DNA of 64,000 nt from Guillardia theta CCMP2712 (lineage: Eukaryota; Cryptophyceae; Pyrenomonadales; Geminigeraceae), in NCBI RefSeq assembly GCF_000315625.1, contig NW_005434589.1, forward strand, positions 28,865-92,864. Reading direction: 5' to 3'. Positions 1-10,939 of this stretch are shown piece after piece; position 1 is the stretch's first letter; each line of letters starts with the position of its first letter. Below the pieces are notes generated by a model that saw nothing but the letters and a program-made list of their open reading frames with translations, was not told the DNA's origin and did not search any database. Both the position numbers and the translations under genes were made by a program.

Positions 1-224
1 CCATACAACCAACCGAAAATTTCATCTCCTCTCCTTCTCCCATCCCTCCCTCCCTCCATCCCACTTCCCTTGTCTGGCTATTTTCCGGTCCATCAAACTC
101 CTCTTACCCTCCTCCCTCCCTCCCTCCCCTCCCCTCCTCATCCCCTCCTTCCCCACTTTCCCGTCCCTGACCATCTCGTTCTTTCGCAGGTTCTGCTGCA
201 CCGTACCCCTCCTCCTCATCGTCC

Positions 225-767
225 ATGGAGGCTTCGCCAGCAGAGACGAAGGAAGGAGAACCGCAGAGGAAGAGAGTCAGGAAGTCCAAACTTGAGAGCA
301 CAGCTCCTCCAGAGGGCGACCCGTCACTATCTCCTTCTCCTCCTCCTCCTCCTCCTAGACCCATGGCGAAGCCTAAGAACTCAGCCATGAGCGTCTTCTA
401 CTGTGAGGTCTGCCAGTTTTACCATTCCTGGACGGAGAAATGCAACGGGAGTCAGAACAAGCACAACGAGCGCGACGGCGACGGCAGCAGCAGCAGCAGC
501 AGCAATGACAGCAGGACGAACAACCTGGTCAGACCTTCCTCCAGCTCGCAGCAGAAGGAGCAGGAGGGCGGCAACGTAACTGAGCAGCTTCAGAGCTACC
601 GAGGATGCTTCCAGAAGTACGTTGACAGCGCGGTCAGACACTACAGGACTGCTGGGTCGAAGATGATGCGAGTTAGCCTTGACAAGGTGGCGCGAGGGCA
701 GCTGGGGCAGGAGGCGGAGAGCCGAAGTGTGAGACGAAAGGAGGAGAGCGAGCGAAGAAAAGGATGA
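225..767 (+). CDS. hypothetical small Cys/His-containing protein, possibly lacking its 5' exon
   Basis: An open frame of 180 codons with ordinary amino-acid composition outside a Pro-rich patch and a Ser tract (about residues 86-92). A cluster FYCEVCQFYHSWTEKC (about residues 58-73) resembles a small zinc-binding knuckle, and basic residues dominate the two ends. The frame stays open upstream of the ATG to a pyrimidine-rich splice acceptor near 182-189, so the true start may lie in an earlier exon. I recognise no family. It lies opposite the region where the last exon of the minus-strand DUF819 gene should be, so one of the two models may be incomplete. Confidence is low because this stretch is low in complexity and the frame could be fortuitous. 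Confidence 0.35.
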   Translation: MEASPAETKEGEPQRKRVRKSKLESTAPPEGDPSLSPSPPPPPPRPMAKPKNSAMSVFYCEVCQFYHSWTEKCNGSQNKHNERDGDGSSSSSSNDSRTNNLVRPSSSSQQKEQEGGNVTEQLQSYRGCFQKYVDSAVRHYRTAGSKMMRVSLDKVARGQLGQEAESRSVRRKEESERRKG

Positions 768-967
768 TGAAAGGGGGAAAAACGGAAAGGGGGGGGGGGG
801 GGAGGAAGGCGAAGTGCGTCGTCGGTCGTCTTAGTCGTTGTCTTCTTTCTTCTTCTCTTCTTCCTCCTCCTCCTCTTCAATCACCACCACCTCCTCTACC
901 TCCTCCTCCTCCACCACCACAACGACTAGTTTCTGTTACTTCAAGCTCCTCTTTTCAACCATCTCAC

Positions 968-3705
968 CAGATTTCTCCATTTTTTGGAAGACGCCATGCC
1001 TGAACCACAGATGTGAATATATTCCCTCCCTGAAACCCCGCCTCCTCTCTCTTCTCTTCCCTCCCATCCCCTGCCCTTCCCTCCCATCCTGTCCCATCCC
1101 TACTGCTCCCATTCCATCCTTGCCCTCTCCTCTCCTCCCCAACTGATCCCAAGTTCGCTCCTCTCCTCACCAGCTGCTGTCGTCGGGCCGCCCACGTTGG
1201 CGTTGCTCTGAAGGGCAGGAGAGTGACGGTCAAGCATCAGAGATCAACAGGGGGCTCACGGCCAGCAGCAGCTCATTCCACCACACTGACTCCGAGAACT
1301 TGGGTTCTCGCTAACAGCAACGATATGAGCCGAAGCGGAAGCAGGGCCAGGGCCAGGAGCAGGAGCAGGAGCAGAAAGAGATACGAGTAGGATGAAGAGA
1401 AAGATACAAGTAGGAGCAAGAGGGTTCACGAGAAGAAAGTTGAGAGGAGCAGGAGTTGAGGAGGAGGAGGAGGAGGAGGAGAGGGGAACGAGGAGAAGAT
1501 TCACCCGGAGGTAGAACATTCGTCCAACAACGAGGAGAATCACGAGGTGGAGCGCGATCTTGGTGAATGTTAAACTGGGGGCAGAGAAGGTTTGAATGCA
1601 CCTGAATCGCACTGAAGACGAACAAGGAAGGAGCTGATTCAAGCACGAGGCGGATGCTGCTCCCCGTCGTCAAGATTGACGTCAGCGAGAAGAAGAAGGA
1701 CGAGGAGGAGGACGAGCTTGAGAGGAGCCCGTGCAATCGCTTGAGAGCAGCCGCAGAGGGAGAGGAGGAGGAGGAGGAGGAGGAGGAGGAGGAGGAGAAC
1801 AACTTCACCTCCCTGACGCTCCCGTAGCAGCGAAGAACAGCTGCATGCACAGGATACCCACTGCTTCGCCTGCTCCCTAGAAACCAGCTCATGCTCGAGC
1901 ATTCGCAGCTCGCGGCCGCCTCCTCACCTTCATCCTGGACATCTGCTGTGGAAGCAGAGTGGCGAGGAGGATTACGAGGAAAGTCGCGATAGGGATCAGC
2001 CACCCTCCTACCATGCGTTAGCAGCAGTAAACCTTCTCCTCAACCTTCTGCTTTTCACCTCCGCCCCCTGGTCCTTTTCTCCAACTTTCCACCTCCTTCT
2101 CGTCCCCCCCCCCCCCTTTCCTCCTCCTCCTCCCCATCCTCATCCTCATCATCATAACCATCATCATAATCATCATCATAATCATCATCATCATAATCAT
2201 CCTCATCATCCTCACCTAAAGAAAACATCTGAACAATTCGAGCTGCAATCAAGCAGATTCCCGCTGAGATCGCCATGGCTTCCCTCGAAGCTTCAGCACC
2301 TTGGTCCTTGAACGCAGTAACTCCTCACCGGACGAGACGTCGACGATTGTAAAACTTGCGCTCCCTTCTTCCTCGACATTATTTTCGACAACATTCTTGT
2401 CATTTGTGGATCCTGCTGAGTTGGCCATGGCGAAGATTGCGATGAAGTACACGGCCACAACAAGGTTGTCCGCTGCTATTCCTGCCTGCATCGAAATCAT
2501 CGTCATCAACATAATCAACATCGTCGTATCGATCATCATTCCCATCATATAACCATCATCAGAGCAGCACCACCAGCACCACCAGCACCACCAGCACCAC
2601 CAGCACCACCACTTCTTGCACATTTGCAAGCAAGACATTCGTCGATTCACCGTGACAACAGCGGCAGGGGCCTGTGAACACACATGTCAGGTCGGCATGA
2701 CTTGTTGCTCAAGTGCAGCAGGACCTCGAGAACATCTGCCACAGCAACATAGTTGATTGCTCCTCCGATGTGCCTGAGGGGGGAAACAATTACTCTCGCT
2801 CCTCCAACATCCTATCCTCCACCCCGTCCTGTACCCTCTCCTCAGCCCTCTCCCATCTTACTCCCCGCCCTTTAACGTCCTTGTGACCTGCTGCAGAGGG
2901 CCGCTGCGATTTTCCATGCTCCCTCAACGCCGTTCATTGGGAACACAGCGGCAGCCAGTACCTGAAGACAGGAGCATGAGAGTCGAGAGTAACGCGGTAG
3001 AGTGCAAAACCGTCGACGCGAGCGTGGCAAAGGCTCCGATGAAGAACGCAAGGAGCAAGCTTCCTGTGTCTGTGAAGATCCGCTTAGCCACCTCATCATG
3101 CAGGAGGGGGAACGGAGGAGGAGGAGGAGGAGGAGGAGGAGAAGGAGAAGGAGGAGGAGGAGGAGACTCAAACCTTTCATCACTTTCCTCAGATCGGCAG
3201 AGAACAGGAGGAGAGGGACAGCCAGGGGAACAAGGAACTTGTTGACTGTGTTGTAAGCCGGTGCGCTAGTGGGAAGGACTCCACAGTTGACGAGGATGAG
3301 AGATATGAACATGGTCACCAGCGGCGAGGAGAGGGCCGCTCCCACCCTCGTCTTCTCTGCCCGCAGCCCCACGCACGCGCACGCCAGCATTGCCGTCCAC
3401 ATGGCCCAGTCATCATGGGGGGACACAAGGGAAGCGTGTCCAAGAGAGGAAGCAAACGAGGCCTTGAGAGGAACCAGCAAGACCGCGATCAGCACCGGCA
3501 GCAGCACCGCAACACGCCTACCCCGACCTCCCCTCAATGGTCGCATCGTGGAGGAGCGATCGAGAGGAAGGATGGGCCTCTTGGAGGAGATGAGGGGAAG
3601 GAGCCTGGTAGCAGGAGAAGGAGGGATAGAACTCAGCATCGTGTGCCGCGGTAAGGCGGTTGAGGACATGACTGGAGCGAAGCTCAGGCCGTCAGGGCTT
3701 GCCAT
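968..3705 (-). CDS. DUF819 family multi-pass membrane protein, plastid-targeted, 3' end not found
   Basis: Fourteen exons keep one frame: 3705-3184, 3091-3011, 2961-2888, 2773-2725, 2671-2651, 2485-2329, 2299-2216, 2007-1928, 1876-1809, 1656-1602, 1558-1505, 1310-1260, 1207-1171 and 999-968, about 455 residues. The product follows the DUF819 family from end to end: DDWAMWTAML, VPLAVPLLLFSADL, HIGGAINYVAVADVLE, AGIAADNLVVAVYF, ILCMQLFFAATGASG and the hallmark LLLASNANVGGPTTAA. Family members are many-helix membrane proteins of unknown substrate; plant relatives are plastid proteins. An in-frame Met at 3546 begins a basic-plus-hydrophobic signal sequence followed by KASFASSLG, fitting a secondary-plastid bipartite leader. 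The last 40-50 residues (the GYALG-like helix) were not found; they may lie beyond the left edge. One intron (2328-2300) is only 29 nt, and several others hold GGA or ATC repeats. Confidence 0.8.
2114..2214. repeat. poly-C run and imperfect (ATC/CAT)n microsatellite in a DUF819 intron
   Basis: A C-rich run followed by triplet repeats of tcatca/ataatc type fills the intron between the exons at 2299-2216 and 2007-1928. The long Met/Ile/Asp-rich translations here come from the repeat and are not protein. Confidence 0.7.
2568..2612. repeat. (caccaccag)n-type microsatellite in a DUF819 intron
   Basis: About five tandem copies of a nine-base caccaccag-like unit sit between the exons at 2671-2651 and 2485-2329. 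The poly-Trp/Cys translation on the minus strand is an artefact of this repeat. Confidence 0.7.
3115..3170. repeat. (gga)n purine microsatellite in a DUF819 intron
   Basis: An almost pure gga/gag tract lies within the intron 3183-3092. Without splicing it would encode poly-Leu on the minus strand; removing it joins FSADLRK to VAKRIFTDTGSLLLAF, which matches the family. Confidence 0.75.
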
Positions 3706-3719
3706 GGCGCACTACGACG

Positions 3720-4190
3720 GCCGGATCGCTGCGGCCCCCGGTCCGGCAGCGGGCCCTTCCGAAGTTCGGAGCAGGTACCGTACCGATAAAGTGAACAGTA
3801 CTTTGTTTACTCAAAGTTAAGTTTAAAATCAGTACGAGGACAATCAAAACTTGGCAGAGCAATGCGCCGCGGTACTAGGCCTACTGAGTTCTTCCTTTAG
3901 TGACATAACTTTGACTCGGTAAAGGAAGAACCGTATTGAACGTAAAGGGGAAGAAGACTCTCAACAGTACGGAGATCCCCGGACTGACTGAGTCGCCGCC
4001 CGGCGGCGCCGGTTGAAGGGCCTCGGAAGCCTGCCTCACGGCCCGCCCTGCCACCGTGACTTGCTGCGGTTGAAATTTCGGTTTGGGCCGGCGGCGTCAA
4101 GCCCGGGCCGGGCTGCCGGCCCATGCCCGCCCGGCGGCCCCGGGGCCGCCGGGCCCGGCAGTCCGGCCGGACTGAACTATAGACGGTTCA
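3720..4190. repeat. GC-rich dispersed repeat (CCGGGCC family), copy 1
   Basis: The spacer between the divergent DUF819 and PEBB genes is rich in ggcc/ccgg blocks such as gggccggcggcg and gcccgggccgggc, with interspersed tcaagcc, ttgaag and actgagt words. The same vocabulary recurs near 12880-13350, 38460-38890 and 57660-58030. No coding motif was found. Both flanking gene starts must share this spacer as promoter. Confidence 0.6.
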
Positions 4191-4225
4191 CCATCTTCCG
4201 GGTTCACCATTTGTTACGAGTGGCC

Positions 4226-5753
4226 ATGCTCAGAGCAGCAGGAGCAGCGCTGTTGGTCATGGCGGTTGGGTCGCAGCTGGGGAGCGTGAGTGAAGCCTTT
4301 GTGCTGAGTGCTGGCACTGTGTCGCACAGATCAGCTTCCCTGAAGGCCTCATCAGGTGCTTGCTACATGCCTTGCTTGCGCGCTTCGTGACTCCACCCTT
4401 TCCTCCAGCAATCCGGCTCAGGGAAGGGTTCTGTCATGGAGCCACCTCAACGAGGGGCAGGGCCACGAGAGCGACATTTGCTCAAAGTGTGCAGGGCACG
4501 CTTGTCCAATCCTCGGAGAGAGCAAAGACTCTGCCCTGGAAGGAATCGGTAGCTCTCATTAAAACCCACTCACGTCCTGAGCAGTTCCAGGTTGCTGGTG
4601 CGGAACATAGATTGCTGTACATGCCATTTCTTGAATGGCAGCTGGATTTTATGAAGAAACACTTTCCTGATTTGAAAGATCTCCCCTTCGAAGAGCACCT
4701 TTCAAACAGACTTCGACGGTCTGCAGATTGCCTGACTCCAGTTTGTGGCTGATGGTTTTCACCTCAGAAAAAGCCTGCAGTGATCGAATCATGGCAATAC
4801 GAAACCAAGGAGTTCCGCAAGATTCGCCTCACCTACATCGATGCTGGACAGAACGCTCAGGTCTTCAACAGTGTGTGGTACCCCAGGCACAGCTACGATG
4901 CCCCAGTGTTTGGCATTGACTTCCTGGCCTTCGGCAAGAAGAAGGTAGGGATGCCTCCAATTCTCTCTCGGTATCTCCTGAAGCCTTCGAACAGGTTCTG
5001 GCTATCTTGGACCTGCAGCCCTTGACGCAGGATCCAGCATACCTGGAGAACTACATCGATCCTCTGATTCCACTGCGAAACAAGTACGAGGTAGTCAGAA
5101 GCTGCCGCTCTCGCCTTGGGCTCAACTCCTGCTGCCCCTCCAGGATCTCTGCGGCAGAATGTCAAGCAAGTTCTACGATGAGACTCGCTTCTTCTCCAAG
5201 CAGCTGCTGTTCGGAAGATTCGACAACGACGAGCCTGTGCGTACCAGCTCGCCCTGCTGCGCCCCCTTGTGATCCACAGCAGGTGATGAGCTCGCTCTTC
5301 CCGGCCTTCCAAGAGTACATGGAGGTGTTTCCTGTCGATGTGTGCGATGCCAGGGACGACTGACAGACCTCTCAGTACTACGTGAAGATGATCAGGGGGT
5401 TGACGCCCGATGACTCGAAGGACTTTACCTCCCACGTTGCCGAGCTGCAGGTGATACCGTGTCGGCCTGATGCACAGCTGCCTTGACTCGTGTCCTCAGA
5501 GGCAATACGACCAATACAGCGCAGAGAAAGACCCTGCTGTAAGAGTATGCTTCCGCGGAAATTCATTATGACACCTTGCCAGGTTGGCCTCTTCAGCACT
5601 TACTGGGGTGAGGAGTGGGCTGAAGACTTCACATACAACTTTCTCTTCAGCGAAGCGGTGCTGATACCTTTATCCTTCAGTTGAATGATCGACAAGTTGA
5701 CCTGTCCTCTGTAGGTTCCCCAGCCCAAACCTGCCGAGCCAAAGGCGGAGTGA
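4226..5753 (+). CDS. PEBB: phycoerythrobilin:ferredoxin oxidoreductase (ferredoxin-dependent bilin reductase), probably PEBB
   Basis: Ten exons: 4226-4355, 4409-4740, 4768-4944, 4995-5090, 5144-5236, 5280-5324, 5376-5450, 5500-5538, 5583-5657 and 5715-5753, 366 residues. The HY2/PebA/PebB family core is clear: SWQYETKEFRKIRLTYIDAG, YDAPVFGIDFLAFGKKK, LAILDLQPL, FFSKQLLFGRFDNDEP and EKDPAVGLFSTYWGEEW. The Asp of GIDFLAF and the Asp of KDPA are 122 residues apart, close to the spacing I recall for the two catalytic Asp of characterised G. theta PEBB. It acts in the plastid, reducing a biliverdin-derived intermediate with ferredoxin for phycoerythrin chromophore. The leader is bipartite: a hydrophobic signal peptide ending SVSEA, then Phe-led FVLSAGTVSHRSA. 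PEBB is preferred over PEBA from general similarity only. The second intron (4741-4767) would be 27 nt. Confidence 0.85.
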
Positions 5754-5929
5754 AGGGCCTTACTCGAATGGACAACCAGCATCAGGAAGCAATGATTCAG
5801 CAAGGAAGATTTCAAAGGAAGACCGCTTCATCGTTCCCTCCTCATAACACAAGAATACTAGGGTCTTTTGACTCTGGGATATTCATCATTGGAACATTTA
5901 TTACACTTTACTGCTACATGTCCGATTGT

Positions 5930-6205
5930 TTACCACGGGCGGTTGTCAAGGTCGGAGTTCCACGAGGGCCAGGTGCCGTTGAAGGCGAGGGGGAGCTGCT
6001 CATGGTGCTGATACTCCTGACGCCACATCCAGAGAGATTGGAACATTTTCCTGTGACACAACACGCAAGTCAGGAAAACAAGTCGTATCAGTGCATGACA
6101 AAGGAAGGTAGAAACTTGCCAACAGCAAACGAACTCACCAAATCTCAACAGCACTAGAGCACAACCTCTCAACAACATCGGCACAACACGAACATCACAT
6201 ATCAC
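5930..6205 (-). other. possible terminal exon of a small minus-strand gene
   Basis: An acceptor-like tract ends near 6050, followed by a short frame ending in NGTWPSWNSDLDNRPW and a stop, with an aataaa-like signal shortly downstream on the minus strand. No upstream exon could be joined with confidence and the family is unknown. It may be chance open frame in the 3' flank of PEBB. Confidence 0.2.
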
Positions 6206-6329
6206 ACATCAAATATCACCACATGTTCCCCCGCTCGTACCTTTCCTGATTGCCTTCTCCTCCTCCCTCCCTCTATTTCAACCTCTAGATCTATTTCCGG
6301 TTTCCTTTTTTTTGTACCAGAGTATGACT

Positions 6330-6790
6330 ACGGGTCCGATTGAAGGATCACGACCGGGTACTGGCTGGTAGGGATTCCTGCTGGTGAATTGTGATGGGTC
6401 CATCTCTCTGAGGGTGGGGTAAGTGAAAGGTAGTTTCACAAATTCCATCGACATACGGGGTCATTCATGGGTAAATTTGGGGTACATAAAGCAGTCAATG
6501 TTGAAATCGGGGGTACAGAGGTAAAAGGGTGGGGTGGGATCCTTGCCCCTGGCCGCTGGTAGCAACGGGGGTGGTACAGGGATCCCTGACTTGACGGGGG
6601 CAGTGAATGTCAATTAGGGTCGGACATTCTTGATTCAAGGCAGAGATACTACCTACCCCCATCTTCGAATTCATCCAGCCAGACCCCTTACTTTCAGTCA
6701 TAGTACCCCACCCGTTTCTGATGATCAGACTGACCCTTTCGAAATGACCACCCATGTTCCCGGGGCGTGGTTGATTCTGTACCACAAATT
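6330..6790. repeat. GGGGTA-rich intergenic island 1
   Basis: This gene-free stretch is densely packed with ggggta, gtggggt and gggtacc words, with shorter runs of the complement. The same vocabulary recurs at 10940-12870, 16535-16690, 36600-36900, 39240-39720 and 58080-58210. No open frame with natural composition is present. Confidence 0.6.
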
Positions 6791-6883
6791 TTACATAATC
6801 TAGTTAAGTAAAAGGATCTGTGGTGACTTGAGTTAATATTTCATGCGGCTGCTCGAAGGCGATGAGCCATACAGGAAGGGGAA

Positions 6884-6908
6884 GGGGGGGGGGGGGGGGG
6901 GGGGGGGG
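6884..6908. repeat. poly-G homopolymer
   Basis: An uninterrupted run of 25 G lies about 140 bp upstream of the C13 peptidase start. Homopolymers this long often vary in length and can be misassembled. Confidence 0.85.
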
Positions 6909-7045
6909 AAAGGGTTTGGGGAGGAAAGAGAATAAGAGATAGAGGACAGACAGCGGGCGAAGCAGGAGTGGAGGGATGTGTGGAGAAGGATGCATAGCGT
7001 GCGAGAATCTCCTGATGACTTGTAGGATTGTTTTAGCACAAACTG

Positions 7046-9077
7046 ATGAATTTTTGCAGGCTCATGATCAAACTACCCGGATGTTTTGCAATCGTTGCCA
7101 TCTTGCCCCTCCTCTTCTCTTGCTCTGCACTGCCTATCAAAGACCATGTTCTTGATCATCTCAGACCGTCAACGGAGGGAGGGAACGTATGGGTTTTGTT
7201 AGTTGCTGGATCGAGTGGCTACATGAACTACAGGCATCAGGCAGACGTCTGCCATTCCTATCATAGCATACGAGCTCGAGGAGTTCCCGAGGAGCGAATC
7301 ATTGTCATGCTCTTCGACGATGTGGTTCAGTCCTTCTTCAACACAAGACGCGGCTTCCTCTACAACGAGCCCGACGGAGACGACGTGTACGCGGGCGTTC
7401 GCAAGGACTATACGGGACATCAGATCACGCCCAAGAACTTCCTCGCTGTCCTACGGGGAGATGCCGTTGCCATGAAGGGCATCGGAACTGGGAGGGTCGT
7501 TGCGAGTGGTCCCAGCGATAGGATTTTTGTTTACTTTGCAGATCATGGAGCGCCTGGGATGCTAGCGTTCCCTTCTCACCATCTTGTCGTCCCCACCAAA
7601 CTGTATGCCAAGGATCTGATATCTACTTTGGAGAAGATGCACAAGCAGCAGAAGTACGCAGAGATGTTGCTGTACGTGGAAGCTTGCGAGTCTGGGTCGA
7701 TGTTCGACGGTCTGTTGCGTGAGGATCTCAACATCCTTGCGGTCACTGCTGCTTCTCCGTTCGAGTCAAGCTTCGCGTGCTACTACAACAACACACTGGG
7801 CACGTTCCTCGGAGACTGCTTCAGCAACCACTGGCTGGAGCACGAGGACGAGACCTCGGTCTCCACGGAAACCATAGATGACGAGGTTGAACGAGTCAAG
7901 ACAGTGACGAACACTAGCCACGTGTGTGTCTATGGAGACATGAGGTACACTACTTCTCTCTTTTGCCCTGCCCCTCTCCTCACGATGTTTCAGCATCGCT
8001 CAACAATTTCTCGGAGATTTCTTGGGCCCCAAGTCGAACTCCTCAGTCTCCCGTCAGCCTGCAGGAGGCAGGAGGCAGGCGAAGGCGACGTCGAGCAGAG
8101 ATGTGCATGAGACGGTCCTGAGGTGCCTCCTCCTCCCGCGACCCTCTCGTACTGACTCCGACATCGCCCAGGAATAGACTAGCTGAGCTGGAGGCCAGCC
8201 ATCTCGGAGATCAAGAAGCAAGTGACCTGCACAGGGTATCCCCCCAGCTCGTTTCGGGCACCTCTGAATGTACTGCAGATGTTGGAGACGGAGCTGCGTG
8301 CTGTACTCGAGAGCCATACTCGCGCCGATCTTCTGTTCCTCGAGCTTGCTCGGTTAGTACCCTGGTCCTCTTCCTCCATTGTGCGGCGGTTGACTGTTAC
8401 CTTCCTCACCGTTCAGAGCTCTAGCTGATGAGCAAGTGCCGCTCCAGCGTCTCCTCGTCGGCCAGGTCAGCATGATGATGATGGCTTGCCCGCTGCTGCT
8501 GACCAAGGTCTAACATAGAACCCTCCTCAAGACTGCCATGGGCAGACTGTCCCTGACTTCTCGTAACCCACCTTCTCCCCCTCCTTCCTCATGACTTGTC
8601 TCGACTGCCTACAGGTGCCTGGAGTCGGCAGTTGACACTTTCGAGCATCTCTGCGAGCCTCTCACCGACTACTCCTTGAAGTCAGCATCGCCTCCTCCTG
8701 CCTTCCTGCTGCTGATTGTTCTCGCTAGGTACGTTGCGGTGCTCAATCGAGCCTGCAGCGCTGGAAGGAGCACGACCGACATCACCTCTGCTATTGCTCA
8801 AGTTTGCAAAGTGATTGTCTCCTCTGCCTCCGTTACCTACTGTCCTCACCGCTTGCATACGATAGCATGCTGCAAAGCCAAGCCCTTGCCACAAACAAAC
8901 TTCCCAGTCAGCCTGCGACGCCATGGCCGACTGTACTTGGTGCAAGTAAGTGAGTACAACTCCTCCTCCTCATCTCACAGTCTGCGCAGGAGTTCAGCAG
9001 TACCCAGCAGGTGTCTGTCGATAGAGGAGGCCAAGAAATTGCCACCTGCAGTTTTTGTCTGCGATCGCAGCGAGTGA
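7046..9077 (+). CDS. legumain-like asparaginyl endopeptidase (peptidase C13) with Cys-rich C-terminal extension
   Basis: Ten exons: 7046-7944, 7994-8122, 8172-8235, 8279-8352, 8417-8448, 8532-8562, 8615-8680, 8729-8810, 8866-8945 and 8990-9077, about 514 residues. A signal peptide (residues 1-29) precedes the C13 catalytic domain: WVLLVAGSSGYMNYRHQADV, the catalytic His167 in YFADHGAPG and Cys214 in YVEACESGSMF. The prodomain part CLESAVDTFEHLCEPLTDYS matches the legumain C-terminus, so this is a vacuolar/lysosomal legumain rather than the GPI-transamidase subunit. After it come two exons with CDAMADCTWCKSS and VPSRC, a compact Cys motif not usual in legumains. The small exons at 8417-8448 and 8532-8562 were placed by phase and are tentative. 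The gene converges on the membrane-protein gene ending at 9253. Confidence 0.88.
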
Positions 9078-9252
9078 GGGGACGACTTACATTTGAGTAA
9101 GGGAACGAAAGGGAGGAAGGGAGTGGGTCATTATGAAGGATAGAGGCGAGGAAAGAAGTAAGCAATCTCCATTAGTCTTTCACTTTATTAGTTTGAATAG
9201 AATCACGTAGTTTACAGATCTTCTGCTTTCCTCTCCTTGCCCTTCCCTCTTC

Positions 9253-10503
9253 TCATTCCTCTGAGGAGTCAGAACAGTTGGACTTGACAAAGGTAGAGGC
9301 CTCGGAAGGAGTGTCTGTCCTTATCGAGTCGGATCTCTCATGCAGCACCAGGACCTGCAACCTGGAAGGGCTGCATATTTCTTCCGCCACATTCACACCC
9401 GCCTCCTCCTTCGCTTTGTTGGAGTCCATTTCCGCGTCATACTGCAGGTTGCTCCCCATGGAGCAGCTAAAACTCATCAACCTCAGCGGATGCTTCTCCT
9501 GCTCGACCTCCTGCCTGCTCGTCATCGGCTTTGTCGGTGAAGCTGTGAGCTTCCCCCCGGATGAAGAGTACAAGTGAAGTAAAGCATTGCGCGGGGTGAA
9601 GACTGTTATGTCGAGACTCCTTCCATCTTGCTTTCCTGCCATCGCTGCTGCATTGGGAGAATTCTCAAAATGTACAATATCCGATGGACTGGGTGGAGCG
9701 CTGTCACAAAACCTTCCGGGGATCTTGATGGAGGGCGGCAGAGCTTTCCTCAGAGTCTGCGGCCGTTTCGACTTCATGTCATCATCCGCAACGTTGCTCC
9801 ACTCCAGCTTTGTCAACGATTTGGGTAGGATTGGAGGAAGCTGACCAAAATCTTCTGATAGGATTTCCTGGCATTTCTCTGAGGTTGGATCGAGCTCCAC
9901 TTCTGTTATGACGACAGGCTTCTTCCTGCTCTTCGTCTCCATCTGCTTGCGGTAAGTCATCGCTCGTTTGCGAGCCTTGGCCACGTCCTTTCGTTCATGC
10001 CCTTCACCTTTCCTTGTCCTGCAGGCTCTGCAAAGGCACACGATGAGGCAGACAATGAACACGGAGACTCCGATGTACATCCCCACTGTGATGGCGACCG
10101 AATCGCTGGTTGGAGGGAACTTCCACTGAATAGATGATCTTAGCTGGTAGCTTCTCCTCTCCGCCACGTTCTGCCCATGAAGTGCTTGATGCTTTTTGTG
10201 CAATCGCAAATGCGTCTCAACCTTCTCATCCAAAGCAAACTCAGCAGGTATTCCCTCTGGACGAACTGTAGAAGGGGAGGTGCCTTTCTGCTCCTGTGAA
10301 CAAGACGCAGATTGCACAAACCAGCGACCCCCTCGTAGCTCTCGACTTTCAACGACGCAAAAGCCGGCACTGCATCGTGCTGCGTTCCCCGATCGGTGGC
10401 AGCCCCTGCAATCTGAGGAGAGATTGCAACGAGCACTTGCGTTGACCATTGAGACACTGAGGACAGCAGCAAACATATGAAGCAAGGTGAAAGAGGTCTG
10501 CAT
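9253..10503 (-). CDS. single-pass type I membrane protein, Cys-containing ectodomain, unknown function
   Basis: An uninterrupted frame of 416 codons. The start at 10503 gives MQTSFTLLHMFAAVLSVSMV, a good signal peptide; the frame is open further upstream, but that part looks non-signal and low in support. The ectodomain (about residues 22-120) holds a short Cys cluster (CNLSSDCRGC, CSAGFC). A single hydrophobic helix near the middle (VAITVGMYIGVSVFIVCLIV) is followed by a Cys/Arg-rich stop-transfer stretch and a long Ser/Pro/Glu-rich cytosolic tail of about 240 residues. I recognise no family; a receptor-like or scaffold role is only a guess. It is intronless, unlike nearly all its neighbours. 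Its 3' end faces the C13 peptidase across 175 bp. Confidence 0.6.
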   Translation of the reverse strand: MQTSFTLLHMFAAVLSVSMVNASARCNLSSDCRGCHRSGNAARCSAGFCVVESRELRGGRWFVQSASCSQEQKGTSPSTVRPEGIPAEFALDEKVETHLRLHKKHQALHGQNVAERRSYQLRSSIQWKFPPTSDSVAITVGMYIGVSVFIVCLIVCLCRACRTRKGEGHERKDVAKARKRAMTYRKQMETKSRKKPVVITEVELDPTSEKCQEILSEDFGQLPPILPKSLTKLEWSNVADDDMKSKRPQTLRKALPPSIKIPGRFCDSAPPSPSDIVHFENSPNAAAMAGKQDGRSLDITVFTPRNALLHLYSSSGGKLTASPTKPMTSRQEVEQEKHPLRLMSFSCSMGSNLQYDAEMDSNKAKEEAGVNVAEEICSPSRLQVLVLHERSDSIRTDTPSEASTFVKSNCSDSSEE

Positions 10504-10939
10504 TGCGCCGATGTGCCTGTATTCGAAGACCTTCACCTTGCTCGATGGGTTTCGATGCTCATTGCAGACGCTACGTCTCTTGAACGCAGCGCACGTGTTG
10601 GGCTCGTAGAGAGGGGTCGAGGTGTCTCTTTCGGCAGCATTGAGTCGATAGTTGGGACTGTCATGTGAGTGTGAGCAACTCCGGTGCTCTGAGCTGTCCA
10701 GACAAGAAGCTCGGTGAGGACGACGATTCTCCGCGCTGCTATCAATCTCTGCTTGAGTGGCCAAAGGCTGGTGGAGAGATACGCCGAGGGGAGGAATCAA
10801 CCGAGCTCTGTTGGTCGGAGAGTTTCGATGGAGGTGACTGGATCTGACCATGAAGAGAACGTCAGCTTCCTGTTGATCATTGCTGACCCTTGCGCCGACG
10901 CTTTCTACCATTTTGTCGATCAAACCGAAGTCCTTCACA

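Noticed and set aside
1311-2003. A 230-residue minus-strand protein with Ser tracts
   Set aside because: It reads through introns of the DUF819 gene; splicing them out gives the conserved family sequence instead.
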